A DNA stretch of 35,732 nucleotides. It comes from Chryseobacterium indologenes. GTDB taxonomy: Bacteria; Bacteroidota; Bacteroidia; Flavobacteriales; Weeksellaceae. Location: NCBI GenBank assembly GCA_002439165.1, contig DJTE01000036.1, positions 671-36,402 on the forward strand, given 5' to 3'. The position numbers and the translations under genes were made by a program. This document shows, piece by piece, positions 24,302 through 32,342 of the stretch (the stretch's first letter is position 1; each line of letters begins with the position of its first letter). The notes under the pieces are model-generated. The model saw only the letters and a list, made by a program, of their open reading frames with translations, did no database searches and was not told the origin of the DNA.

Positions 24302-24356
24302 GGAAGATGGAAGTTGAACGCTTATTACCGGCAGATATTCATAACTTCCCTCTTCC
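24302..24356. repeat. Inverted repeat of the GGAAG family
   Basis: GGAAGATGGAAGTT (24302-24315) and AACTTCCCTCTTCC (24343-24356) form a 14-bp inverted repeat with one mismatch around a 27-base loop. The right arm continues into CGGCTCCCGG, linking it to the purine-rich repeat at 21616-21661. The lack of a T tract argues against a simple terminator. Confidence 0.5.
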
Positions 24357-24707
24357 GGCTCCCGGTTTCAGAAAGATATGGCCGCAGAACAGACGCGTGT
24401 TTAACGTTTGTTACGGCCCTGATTCTTGGTGGGCATGAAGATATTAAAAACATACTGAAAGTAAAATTAATAGAGAATATAGAAATATTGTCACCGGCTT
24501 TCAGCTAAGATTTTTATACCCAAATTATCGTTTTAATAAAAAACGAAATCTAAAACCGGAAATTTTGCTTTTTACAGCAATATTTTCAGTTTTCACTATC
24601 ATATCCGGAGTCTGATTCATTTTCTTTTGAAATAAGACGTTAAATATCAGTTTTGAAAGTCTTTAAATGATTAAATTAGCCCTGAATTAAAATGCACTGA
24701 GATTCTT
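24357..24707. other. Gene-free spacer upstream of the MG2/plug protein
   Basis: I see no gene. A plus-strand TTTG (24652-24655) with TAAATTAG (24672-24679, 6 of 8 to the -7 box) at a short 16-base spacing is a weak promoter candidate for the gene at 24708. The 64-codon frame at 24314-24508 starts in the GGAAG repeat and looks like chance. Confidence 0.35.
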
Positions 24708-27101
24708 ATGAAAAACTTGTCCTTTGTATTGCTTATCTCACTTGTACAGCCAGCACTGGCACAGACTAAATTAGAAAAAGCAATTACAAATCTTGAAAAT
24801 AATTACGAACAGGAAAAAGTATATTTACTTACCGACAAATCACAGTATGCAGCCGGCGACAAAATCTGGTTCAAAAGCTTTGTATTTGACGGCTACAACC
24901 GTACAGCGCTATCCACTACCCTGTTTGTTGAACTCTACAATTCCGATAAAAAATTAATAGACTGGAAAACCGTGCTTCTTACCAATGGTGAGGGCAGCGG
25001 AGATTTTCAGCTGAAAGAAGAACTTCCTGAACAGGTTTATTTTGTAAGGGCCTATACTCCTTACATGACCAATTTTAGTGAAGATTTCCAGATCGTTAAA
25101 ACAATTCCCGTTTACAATCCCAACTCTACGGAATCGCTGGTGATCTCCAAAAGTTCCGACTGGTCTGCGAAGGCTTTTCCGGAAGGAGGAACTTTCATCA
25201 ACGGTATGCCTACGAAATTTGCCGTAAGATTATCAGCCGATACTTCCCTGCCGGAAAGCTGGACGGGGAAGATAGTAGATACCCAAAGCCCCAACGTTCC
25301 TGTTACTACATTTAAATCTTTTGATAAAAATGTGGCCTCTTTTACCATCACTCCGGTTTCAGGAAAAAAATACCAGGCCATTATTCAGGATAATACGGGG
25401 AAAAGCAAAACAATAGATCTGCCACAGGCTTCAGACAGCGGCCTTCATCTGGAGGTCAGCAGTTCTAAAGAAGGGGTAAAATATACCCTGAAGGGCGTTA
25501 ACTTAAAACAGCAGCTTCAAAACTATAAAATTATCGGGACAATTAATAACCACCTTGCTTATAAGGCTAATGTCCAACAGATGACCAATGAGGCATCAAG
25601 CCTTATTCCTACAAAGCTGAACAACGGAGCCAACGGTATTCTGCAGCTGGCGGTCTTTGATGATCAGGATAATCTGGTGGCGCAAAGACTCTGCTTTATA
25701 AAACCCGGAAGTTTAAAGATTGAGAAACCGGAAGTTGTAGGCCAGAACATAAAGTCAACCCCACGGTCTTTCAACAGTATTGATCTTTCCCCGGAATCTT
25801 ATTTTAAAAATTATACGGTTCTGGTAAGTGAAGATGACGGCAGCAATAAACCTGAAGAGGAAAATATCCTGAGCGGCCTTTGGCTAACGGGAGATTTCAC
25901 CTCAAAAATAGACAGTCCGGCACAATATTTTTCCAACAATGCCAACACAGAAGCTCTGGATGCCCTTCTTATTTCTGAAAAGTGGAAAAGATTTGACTGG
26001 AATTCCGTACTCAGCGGATCGGTACCCACCCTTAAAACCGATTCCCAGAAGTATCTTTCTTACAGGGCAAGGCCCATTAAAGACAATACCCAGCTCGTGA
26101 ATACGAATGTCAATTTATTATTGAAACTAGGTAACAATGCTCCTGTTATTAATCCTTTTCAAACGGATCAGAACGGATATATTTATCTAAATAATCTTAA
26201 TAATGAAGAACCTTTGGAGGTTTCGGTATTTGTAAATTCAGAAAAGGACAAAGAAGCAGGTTCTGATTTGTTTGTTACCATAGAACCCCTGGTAAATCCT
26301 ACACCGTTTAAAGGCAGTTTCCCGGGTACAAAATATAAATTAGTAAAAAGCGGTGAAAACAAAACTCTTCCTCCAGCTATTTCCAGAGCACTCAACACTC
26401 AAAAAAATATAAAAAAAATAGCGGGTACCGATATAGAAATTGAACAGGTAAAATTGGTGGGAAAAAAGAAAGACCCGAAAGAAGAACTGGACAGACAGCT
26501 TTCCAGCGGAATGTTCAGTGCTGTAAATTCTACGGTATTCGATTTCGTTAATGAAAATCAGAATGTTTCCGTATCTGGGAATATATTCGACTGGCTGCAG
26601 GGAAGAGCGGCCGGTTTAAGTTTTCAGAGAAATAACTCCGGAGTAAACGTCCCTTATATCCGCGGCAAGCAGGCTAAACTCTATCTGGATGAAGTGCCTA
26701 CCGATCCTTCTATGATCAGCAACCTTCCCATCAGCAATATTGCTATGGTAAAAATTATCAGGGCATCGGGGTTAATAGGTGATGCAGTAGCCGTATATAC
26801 CATGAGAGGTGATTTGAAAGCTAAAAGCAGTGAAAAACAGACAACGCAAAATAACAATTCGGCGATCATCAAGGGGTATGATAAACCTTCTGAATTTCCT
26901 GTTGAAATGCTGGATGATGCTGCGAAAATTGAAAAAGACACCCGCGAAACCCTGTACTGGAATCCTAATTTATTTGACAGTGACTATGTTCCTCCGAGAA
27001 TCAAATTCTTCAATAATGACAGCGCAAAACAATACAGGGTTCTGATCATAAGCTTTGATGAAGACGACAATCTTCTTTATGAGAATAAAATCTTTAAATA
27101 A
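24708..27101 (+). CDS. Secreted MG2-domain/TonB-plug-like surface protein (797 aa)
   Basis: A signal peptide (1-18, ending ALA before QT) directs export. The N-terminal EQEKVYLLTDKSQYAAGDKI followed by WFKSFVFDG is the macroglobulin MG2-type opening found in large Bacteroidota surface proteins. After several beta-sandwich modules, residues about 615-705 (VSGNIFDWLQGRAAGLSFQR, then PYIRGKQAKLYLDEVP and VKIIRASGLIGDAVAVYT) match the plug domain of TonB-dependent receptors, without a following 22-strand barrel. Such proteins probably sit at the outer membrane and interact with transporters; exact role unknown. It stands alone, with a strong terminator 15 bases past its stop. Confidence 0.82.
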   Translation: MKNLSFVLLISLVQPALAQTKLEKAITNLENNYEQEKVYLLTDKSQYAAGDKIWFKSFVFDGYNRTALSTTLFVELYNSDKKLIDWKTVLLTNGEGSGDFQLKEELPEQVYFVRAYTPYMTNFSEDFQIVKTIPVYNPNSTESLVISKSSDWSAKAFPEGGTFINGMPTKFAVRLSADTSLPESWTGKIVDTQSPNVPVTTFKSFDKNVASFTITPVSGKKYQAIIQDNTGKSKTIDLPQASDSGLHLEVSSSKEGVKYTLKGVNLKQQLQNYKIIGTINNHLAYKANVQQMTNEASSLIPTKLNNGANGILQLAVFDDQDNLVAQRLCFIKPGSLKIEKPEVVGQNIKSTPRSFNSIDLSPESYFKNYTVLVSEDDGSNKPEEENILSGLWLTGDFTSKIDSPAQYFSNNANTEALDALLISEKWKRFDWNSVLSGSVPTLKTDSQKYLSYRARPIKDNTQLVNTNVNLLLKLGNNAPVINPFQTDQNGYIYLNNLNNEEPLEVSVFVNSEKDKEAGSDLFVTIEPLVNPTPFKGSFPGTKYKLVKSGENKTLPPAISRALNTQKNIKKIAGTDIEIEQVKLVGKKKDPKEELDRQLSSGMFSAVNSTVFDFVNENQNVSVSGNIFDWLQGRAAGLSFQRNNSGVNVPYIRGKQAKLYLDEVPTDPSMISNLPISNIAMVKIIRASGLIGDAVAVYTMRGDLKAKSSEKQTTQNNNSAIIKGYDKPSEFPVEMLDDAAKIEKDTRETLYWNPNLFDSDYVPPRIKFFNNDSAKQYRVLIISFDEDDNLLYENKIFK

Positions 27102-27116
27102 TATTTCTCTGCATAT

Positions 27117-27148
27117 AAAAGCCTTCCGGTAAAAACCGGAAGGCTTTT
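27117..27148 (+). terminator. Strong intrinsic terminator after the MG2/plug gene
   Basis: A perfect 14-bp stem (27117-27130 and 27135-27148) with an AAAA loop is followed by T residues. It is symmetrical, but the only gene ending here is the plus-strand gene at 24708-27101. Confidence 0.85.
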
Positions 27149-27256
27149 TTAAGTAAATTTAAACGGTATAATCCGGTTCGTCTTAAAGCTGAAAATTTGA
27201 TCCTGCAGGCTGTTTTTGCACACAGACATCTGAAATTTATTTCCATAATATTTAAT

Positions 27257-27264
27257 TATATTTG
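27257..27264 (+). promoter_or_regulatory. Candidate -7 box for the GNAT gene
   Basis: TATATTTG is a perfect TAnnTTTG match, 24 bases upstream of the ATG at 27289. The -33 region (TTTA around 27236-27240) is only a partial match. Confidence 0.45.
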
Positions 27265-27288
27265 AAGATCAACCAATAAGCCATTAAA

Positions 27289-27777
27289 ATGAACGATAGC
27301 AAACATGAGATAAAACTCAGGCCGACAACCGTTACCGATCTGGATATTCTTTTTCAATTCCAGCTTGATCCTGAAGCCGGCTATCTGGCTGCGTTTATGC
27401 CAAAGGATTTCGCCGATAAAGAAGCCTACCTTGCCAAATACACCCGATTACTGAATGATCCTACCGTGAACAACCAGACCATTATTGCCGGTACTGTGAT
27501 CGCAGGAAGTATAGCAAAGTTTGTCATGGAGGGCGATGCCGAAATCACGTACTGGATAGATAAAGCTTTCTGGGGAAAAGGTGTTGCAACAGCAGCATTG
27601 AAAGATTTTCTTAAGATTGAAACTGCCAGACCTATTTTTGGACGTGTTGCCTTTGACAATATAGGATCGCAGAAGGTTCTTGAGAAATGCGGCTTTGTAA
27701 AAACAGGTTCCGACACAGGTTTTGCCAATGCCAGACAGGCGGAAATTGAGGAGTTTATTTACAGGCTTGATCTTTAA
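27289..27777 (+). CDS. GNAT family N-acetyltransferase (RimJ/RimL-like, 162 aa)
   Basis: It transfers an acetyl group from acetyl-CoA to an amine; the acceptor is unknown. The N-terminus KLRPTTVTDLDILFQFQ is the usual first beta-alpha unit. The acetyl-CoA pyrophosphate loop is WGKGVATAAL (95-104, Q/RxxGxG/A type), and the late motif is FDNIGSQKVLEKCGF (122-136), all typical of the RimJ/RimL branch. Length is normal and the gene looks intact. It sits alone between the terminator at 27117-27148 and a 93-residue unknown gene; no operon partner suggests a substrate. Confidence 0.9.
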   Translation: MNDSKHEIKLRPTTVTDLDILFQFQLDPEAGYLAAFMPKDFADKEAYLAKYTRLLNDPTVNNQTIIAGTVIAGSIAKFVMEGDAEITYWIDKAFWGKGVATAALKDFLKIETARPIFGRVAFDNIGSQKVLEKCGFVKTGSDTGFANARQAEIEEFIYRLDL

Positions 27778-27951
27778 TTCAGAAATATAAAAAGTACGCT
27801 CTCCGAAATCTCCCGCTTCGGAACGCCTTTACTGCATGGGGTTCAAAATGAGGAGATCTTATCCGGCACGGAATACATTAAGTAAAGATTTACTTTTTAA
27901 ATCTCTATTATCATCCCTTAACAATGCAGGTTACTTACCCGAAATGAAACA

Positions 27952-28233
27952 ATGAAAATAAGCAGCGCTTTTTATGCAGATATTGCCGTGATACAGTTTA
28001 CCTATTGGTTTAATCATCAGAACAATACACAAATCTGTGCCTGTGCAGAACTTAAAGAAGGCATTCCTTTTGTGGAAATTGACTTTAAGGACACGGATAA
28101 GGAACTCATTTTTAAATATGCACTCCGGCTTGGAGAAATACAAAATGAGTTATCCCGAAAAGAAAAATATTCACTGGATTACTTACAGTATCCTCTTCCT
28201 CCAAAGGAAGATGAAAAATACCGGTTAGATTAA
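27952..28233 (+). CDS. Hypothetical small protein (93 aa)
   Basis: I recognise no family. The sequence starts MKISSAFYADIAVIQFTYWF, continues with short beta-like stretches (TQICACAELKEGIPFVEIDF) and ends in a charged, proline-containing tail. It has no signal peptide; the size and composition would fit a small immunity or accessory protein. Base composition is like the flanking core genes. It lies just left of the rearranged gene array. An alternative frame inside it (28037-28228) looks like a shadow. Confidence 0.5.
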   Translation: MKISSAFYADIAVIQFTYWFNHQNNTQICACAELKEGIPFVEIDFKDTDKELIFKYALRLGEIQNELSRKEKYSLDYLQYPLPPKEDEKYRLD

Positions 28234-28336
28234 GTAATTGAAATCATACCGGTGTGGGCCTCTACCCCATTTGCCCGTAGTTTTTCAGACCCGGCCGAAA
28301 CGTTTGCATCAGCGGAGAATTCACTATTCCCCGGGC

Positions 28337-28562
28337 GGTTATTTTTTTAAATTAATTAGCTATGCCGGTCCCGGTTTCATCCCCCTGGTTTCCCGATACC
28401 AACGGAACGGTTTAATCTGGAAAATATACAATGACATCAAACTATGTTATCCCCATGGAAAAAAAAGTTTCTCCAACAATCCAAATTATTTTATTACAAT
28501 CCATAGAAACTTCATTTGACGCGGATTATTCTTCCTACATAAATCGTCTGATTGTTCGTTGA
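28337..28562 (+). pseudogene. 5' fragment of a second copy of the 124-residue gene, with its upstream region
   Basis: About 115 bases of upstream DNA (from 28337: tatgccggt, gatttcccgata-like, ggaaaatatacaa, aactatgtt) and the first 25 or so codons match the same region of the intact gene at 30443-30660. The fragment frame starts at 28455 and reads SPTIQIILLQSIETSFDADY where the intact gene has AKQIQIILLQSIEASFKADL. After about 28540 the match ends and a stop follows at 28560-28562. The 3' end of this broken copy is found 1.5 kb away at 30042-30132. Confidence 0.7.
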
Positions 28563-28885
28563 TAAATGTTGTTAAAGATCTTATATTATTGAAACTTATA
28601 TTTGTTGTATTTATTCAACTGATCAATGAACTAACTTTTTGACTGATCATTAGTAAAGCAATAAAAATTTTCTATAACCGGCTCGTTTTTAACATAATAA
28701 AAAAAATGTAAAAATGGCTGCTTCCTGTAATAATGAATAAAAAAATAGTTGTAAACTTGATACATATCAAAAAAATTACAAAATGAAAAAATTATTATGA
28801 GTTTCAACTATTGGAATGGCATTATTTTTACCGATCCACTTTTGATTGGGTTTTTAATATGATTTGTGATATTGGAATATAAAAT
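28563..28885 (+). other. AT-rich inserted DNA with a broken signal-peptide start
   Basis: No intact gene. At 28783-28845 a frame reads MKKLL, a TGA stop, then VSTIGMALFLPIHF and a stop. This looks like a signal peptide interrupted by a nonsense codon, so a secreted protein may once have begun here. The DNA is much AT-richer than the duplicated fragments on either side and belongs to the segment that splits the first copy of the array. Confidence 0.35.
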
Positions 28886-29026
28886 ATGACCGATTCTCAA
28901 TATAGAGATTTTATGTATGAAGTTAATGCCATGAGTGACCAAATTTGTAAACTTCAGGTAGAAAAGACAGCTATGAATTTTACATCTATCGAAATGAATA
29001 CCTCTAATATCAAAGAAAGAGGTTAA
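28886..29026 (+). CDS. Possible small protein (46 aa)
   Basis: A 46-codon frame encodes a polar, Met-rich peptide beginning MTDSQYRDFMYEVNAMSDQI and ending MNTSNIKERG. It lies 73 bases before the GLPGLI gene on the same strand. I know no family. It could be a small gene or the remains of a larger one; the nearby broken start at 28783 makes decay plausible. Confidence 0.25.
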   Translation: MTDSQYRDFMYEVNAMSDQICKLQVEKTAMNFTSIEMNTSNIKERG

Positions 29027-29099
29027 AATTTAATTTTTTATTAACTATTTAATTCCATTAGCTACTAATGGGGTTTTAAATACTATATAAATTAGCTCA

Positions 29100-29897
29100 A
29101 TGGAAAAAGTATTAATTCTTATCTCTGTTGTTTCATACACAATGTTGTTTTCTCAAAAAAAGGATAATATATCTGATTTAAAAGTACGTTATCACATGAT
29201 AATGGTTTCCGATTCTACTTTATTAAAAAATGAGAATAAAGCTCCTGTTTTTAATTACACATTATTATGCAGTACAAAAAAATCTATTTATTTTGATGAA
29301 ACAGCAAAAACGTTTTATGACTATTTACATAATAACAGGGGAAACTATCGCCAACTCCCTATAAATAGCTATCCTAAATCTGAAAGTAGTGTCTACAAAG
29401 ATGAGGATAAATTAATAGTAACATTACCTATTGGAAGAAAAAATTTATACAGATATGAAGAACCTGCTTTAAATTGGGAACTTATAAAAGATAAACAAAA
29501 AACGATACTCACTTATTCATGTAACCTGGCTAAAGCTACTTCTGATACAGGAAAAGTTTATTATGCCTGGTATACTACTTCAATTCCTATATCTGAAGGT
29601 CCTTTTAGATTTAAAGGATTAAATGGTTTGATTTTAGAAGTTTATAACGAAGAAAAAACAATAAGAATAAATGCCGTTGAAATTGCAAAAATAAAAGAAC
29701 CAATTGAGCCTCTTAAATATGTAGCGATTTTTGATGTCAATAAATCCCAATTTTTGAAAAAAAGAAAAGAATTTATTCTTGACCCTAATGTAGATAATTA
29801 CCAATCTAAATATAAAGCAATAGGACCTGATGGAAAGGAAATTATTCCAGAAAGGCAAGCTCCACTAAAAATTAAAGAAAATAATCTATTAGATTAA
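29100..29897 (+). CDS. GLPGLI family secreted protein, variant motif (265 aa)
   Basis: A signal peptide (1-18, ending MLFS before QK) is followed by the family pattern: short beta strands, KVYYAWYTTSIPISEGPFRF (152-171) and the name-giving motif as GLNGLI (173-178), with Asn in place of Pro, then LEVYNEEKTIRINAVEIAKI. GLPGLI proteins are exported Bacteroidota proteins of unknown function, often in sets near TonB-dependent receptors. Here the gene is single, strongly AT-rich and sits inside DNA that splits a duplicated gene, so it was probably brought in by recombination. A terminator candidate follows. Confidence 0.82.
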   Translation: MEKVLILISVVSYTMLFSQKKDNISDLKVRYHMIMVSDSTLLKNENKAPVFNYTLLCSTKKSIYFDETAKTFYDYLHNNRGNYRQLPINSYPKSESSVYKDEDKLIVTLPIGRKNLYRYEEPALNWELIKDKQKTILTYSCNLAKATSDTGKVYYAWYTTSIPISEGPFRFKGLNGLILEVYNEEKTIRINAVEIAKIKEPIEPLKYVAIFDVNKSQFLKKRKEFILDPNVDNYQSKYKAIGPDGKEIIPERQAPLKIKENNLLD

Positions 29898-29917
29898 TCA
29901 AATTATTTTTTCCAAAA

Positions 29918-29962
29918 TACAAAACAGCAAGGCTTTCTTTACGAAGGTCTCGTTGTTTTGTA
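29918..29962 (+). terminator. Candidate terminator after the GLPGLI gene
   Basis: TACAAAACA (29918-29926) pairs with TGTTTTGTA (29954-29962); the inner part GCAAGGCTTTC pairs imperfectly with GAAGGTCTCGT. The 3' side is AT-rich but lacks a clean T tract. Confidence 0.45.
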
Positions 29963-30041
29963 TAAATATATTATATTAAACTACAACCAGAGACTGTTTA
30001 ATTATTTCGGTAAATTATTATATTTATATATTATCATCTTA

Positions 30042-30132
30042 ATTATTATGGAACAGCTTTTTCCCCTTCGAAAATTGGCAGGACAACAACTTCAGAAATA
30101 TTACTTTTGAAACAGATGACAAAGAATTTTAA
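30042..30132 (+). pseudogene. 3' fragment of the second copy of the 124-residue gene
   Basis: From 30046 the frame reads LWNSFFPFENWQDNNFRNIT and then FETDDKEF with a TAA at 30130-30132. The intact gene has LWNSFFPVENWQDNNFRNIP with the same ending. Only the last 28 codons survive, with two visible residue changes. It continues directly into the truncated copy of the 231-residue gene, in the same order as the intact pair. Confidence 0.75.
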
Positions 30133-30146
30133 TATATCGGAGAAAA

Positions 30147-30341
30147 ATGGAAGACCTATACGTATATAAAGACGAATACGACAATGACTGTACATTTCTC
30201 AGGAAAAAGTATTATGAGAAGGTATCTGCCTTAATTACTGATTTTTTTGAAGAACCTTTACCCGATAATGACTTAACCTATGTTTCCAATAATAATGAGG
30301 GCGACACTAGAATACGGTGCAGATACAACGGTTACCGATAG
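30147..30341 (+). pseudogene. Truncated copy of the 231-residue repeat protein gene
   Basis: The first 41 residues (MEDLYVYKDEYDNDCTFLRK through EEPLPDN) are identical to the intact protein at 30959-31654. The sequence then jumps to the start of the second internal repeat (TYVSNNNEG against TYVFNNNEG), deleting about 75 codons, and runs into foreign sequence after GGCGAC near 30303. AATGA is shared at both edges of the deletion, suggesting microhomology. The 64-codon frame may still be translated but cannot give the full fold. Confidence 0.72.
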
Positions 30342-30426
30342 CTTTGGAAGGACTGCTTTAGATTCTGCTCTGATAAAGAAACAGCGGGGAGAAAATATGG
30401 ATGAAATCATAAAAATACTATGCTAA
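30307..30426 (+). pseudogene. C-terminal fragment of an ankyrin-repeat protein gene
   Basis: In a frame different from the preceding truncated gene, 30307-30426 encodes LEYGADTTVTDSFGRTALDS followed by ALIKKQRGENMDEIIKIL and C, with a stop. The pattern G-A-D-x-x-x-x-D-x-x-G-x-T-A-L-D-x-A is the ankyrin consensus, and the end resembles the last capping repeat. No start or upstream repeats exist, so this is the tail of a gene fused here by recombination. Confidence 0.65.
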
Positions 30427-30442
30427 AAACTATTACTTTGCC

Positions 30443-30569
30443 GGTTAATTTTTTTTAAACCGTCCATGCCGGTGCCTGACTCAGTTTTATTCCCTCAGAT
30501 TTCCCGATAACAACGGAAGCCGATTTAACCGGAAAAATATACAACAATACCCAACTATGTTTTATAATT
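30443..30569 (+). repeat. Duplicated upstream region of the 124-residue gene
   Basis: This segment (from ggttaatttttttt and catgccggtg to aactatgtttt) matches 28337-28454 with scattered changes. It carries the leader and presumably the promoter of the intact two-gene unit, and shows that the whole unit including its control region was duplicated. Confidence 0.65.
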
Positions 30570-30944
30570 ATGACCATGAAAAAAATATTTGCTAAACAGA
30601 TCCAAATTATTTTGTTACAATCCATAGAAGCCTCTTTTAAAGCTGATCTGTATCAAAGTTACAGAGAAGAATTTGAGAAAACCAGAACATTTTTTTCAGT
30701 CAACGAACCGGATTATGAAATGTTTTCAAAGCAATTAAAAGAAAGTTTAAAAATAATTTTAAACAATACAGATAAAATAAACTTACTGCGGTTTTTCACG
30801 GAGGAAGACCTGGCACCGGGTATAGACAACCAAGAACTGGTTCCCTATTTTATATTATTATGGAACAGCTTTTTCCCCGTCGAAAATTGGCAGGATAACA
30901 ACTTCAGAAATATTCCTTTTGAAACAGATGACAAAGAATTTTAA
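30570..30944 (+). CDS. Small protein of a duplicated two-gene unit (124 aa)
   Basis: Unrecognised family. The protein is mainly helical: KKIFAKQIQIILLQSIEASF, a central FSVNEPDYEMFSKQLKESLK, and an acidic C-terminus WQDNNFRNIPFETDDKEF. It has no signal peptide. The start could be at MTMKK or at the Met two codons later. It lies 14 bases before the 231-residue gene and the pair was duplicated together. Small, acidic, cytoplasmic, rapidly duplicating genes next to SUKH genes are typical of immunity arrays against polymorphic toxins, so an immunity role is a reasonable inference but not shown. Confidence 0.62.
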   Translation: MTMKKIFAKQIQIILLQSIEASFKADLYQSYREEFEKTRTFFSVNEPDYEMFSKQLKESLKIILNNTDKINLLRFFTEEDLAPGIDNQELVPYFILLWNSFFPVENWQDNNFRNIPFETDDKEF

Positions 30945-30958
30945 TATAACAGAGAAAA

Positions 30959-31654
30959 ATGGAAGACCTATACGTATATAAAGACGAATACGACAATGAC
31001 TGTACATTTCTCAGGAAAAAGTATTATGAGAAGGTATCTGCCTTAATTACTGATTTTTTTGAGGAACCATTACCCGATAATGAGTTCCATCAGCGTTTCC
31101 TGAAAGTATTAAATACTCTTGAAGATTATCATGATGTGTATCATATAACAACCGAGATGCCCTTTTACTGGGCGGTCTGCATCATCGAAAACAGATGGAC
31201 CCACAATCATCTGATAAAAAATAAAACCAATGAAGAGTATAGGGAATGGAGTCATAAATACCGTACAGAAAACGACATCATCACATTTATCATAGAGGGA
31301 ATCAATGAAGAAACCTATGTTTTCAATAATAATGAGGGCGGCAAAAGTATATTTTTAAGAAAGAAATACTATGAATTCATAGATAGCCTGGTCACTGATT
31401 TTTTTAAAAAGCCTTTTGAATACAATAAGATGAATGCCGGACTTATTAATCGTTTAAATGCTTTACCTGCCGGTGGAAATTATAAAACGGTCAGCAGCTT
31501 TACAGGTAATCCGCCTTACTGGGCACTGTCGGTCATAGAAAATAAAGAAACAACTGATGTTCTGAGTGTAGAGCAGTTAAAATCATACCCGGAATTTGTT
31601 GAGGACTTTTACAGAAAAAACGGGATCAGTTCTTTTATTATTCCGCAGAGCTGA
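30959..31654 (+). CDS. Two-repeat immunity-like protein (231 aa)
   Basis: The protein consists of two homologous halves of about 115 residues. Half one has CTFLRKKYYEKVSALITDFF, then MPFYWAVCIIEN and ENDIITFII. Half two has SIFLRKKYYEFIDSLVTDFF, then PPYWALSVIEN and NGISSFII. I know no named family for this module. It has no signal peptide. It follows the 124-residue gene after 14 bases and a truncated copy stands upstream at 30147. Duplication inside the protein and of the whole gene suggests selection for copies, as in toxin-immunity arms races. A SUKH gene follows 58 bases later. Confidence 0.66.
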   Translation: MEDLYVYKDEYDNDCTFLRKKYYEKVSALITDFFEEPLPDNEFHQRFLKVLNTLEDYHDVYHITTEMPFYWAVCIIENRWTHNHLIKNKTNEEYREWSHKYRTENDIITFIIEGINEETYVFNNNEGGKSIFLRKKYYEFIDSLVTDFFKKPFEYNKMNAGLINRLNALPAGGNYKTVSSFTGNPPYWALSVIENKETTDVLSVEQLKSYPEFVEDFYRKNGISSFIIPQS

Positions 31655-31712
31655 AAATATCCTGATCCTGAAGATCCGTTCATGAACACCAATCGGTCTG
31701 AAATATAAGAAT

Positions 31713-32111
31713 ATGATTGATTTTGAAATAGAAAATAAGCTCATCACCCCGGAAGAACTGGAGGAATTTGAGATAAAAACAGGGGTATCACTCCCTCAGG
31801 ATTATAAAGAACACATGCTAAAATATAACGGAGGATCTCCACTGAGCTATCATCTTTATTTCGGAGAGCCGGATGAGGGTATCCTCTTTTCCGGTTTCAA
31901 ACCGATTAAATACGGTGACTATCCTGTTGAAAAGCAGGACTATTTACCCAACCGGTATCTTAGTATCGGTTATACGGAAACAGGATATTTGGCCATGTCG
32001 CTGGATGGAAAAGATTATGGAAATATTTTTGTTTATTATTCAGAAGCAGAATTAAAATTGCTGGCTTCATCTTTTACTGAATTTTTAGACGGCTTGTCGG
32101 AAAGCGAATAA
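31713..32111 (+). CDS. SMI1/KNR4 (SUKH) family protein (132 aa)
   Basis: This is a clear single-domain SUKH protein: ITPEELEEFEIKTGVSLPQD followed by YKEHMLKYNGGSP is the diagnostic helix and N-G-G turn, and then LPNRYLSIGYTETGYLAMSL and YGNIFVYYSEAELKLLASSF form the strand and final-helix part. SUKH domains are mostly cytoplasmic immunity proteins that bind secreted nuclease or other toxins. It is last in the array with the 124- and 231-residue genes on the same strand. No toxin gene is visible in this window, so it may be an orphan immunity gene. Confidence 0.85.
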   Translation: MIDFEIENKLITPEELEEFEIKTGVSLPQDYKEHMLKYNGGSPLSYHLYFGEPDEGILFSGFKPIKYGDYPVEKQDYLPNRYLSIGYTETGYLAMSLDGKDYGNIFVYYSEAELKLLASSFTEFLDGLSESE

Positions 32112-32342
32112 TTCCTATAAACACTCTAAAGCAGTACCGTCTTCAATGCACTCAATTTTTACATTCATCAGCAGCCGGGTTAATGGAAATTTAATTATTT
32201 TTATGGCTAAACTATAAACGTGAAACGAGTGAAAAACTGTAAACCTTTGAATCGTATAAAAATACCTGGTCACCTCTCATCAATACCTGTATCGGAGAAT
32301 GTAAGTTTTCCTAAAAAATCTGTGAGCAGCAGGGCTTTTGTC

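Noticed and set aside
27880..27895. AAGTAAA/TTTACTT palindrome before the 93-residue gene as terminator
   Set aside because: The loop would be only two bases, and it is 100 bases past the GNAT stop without a GC-rich stem.
32220..32342. GTG start 41 codons upstream of the hydrolase signal peptide
   Set aside because: It would place a basic, proline-containing stretch before the signal peptide; an ATG directly before the hydrophobic core is better.
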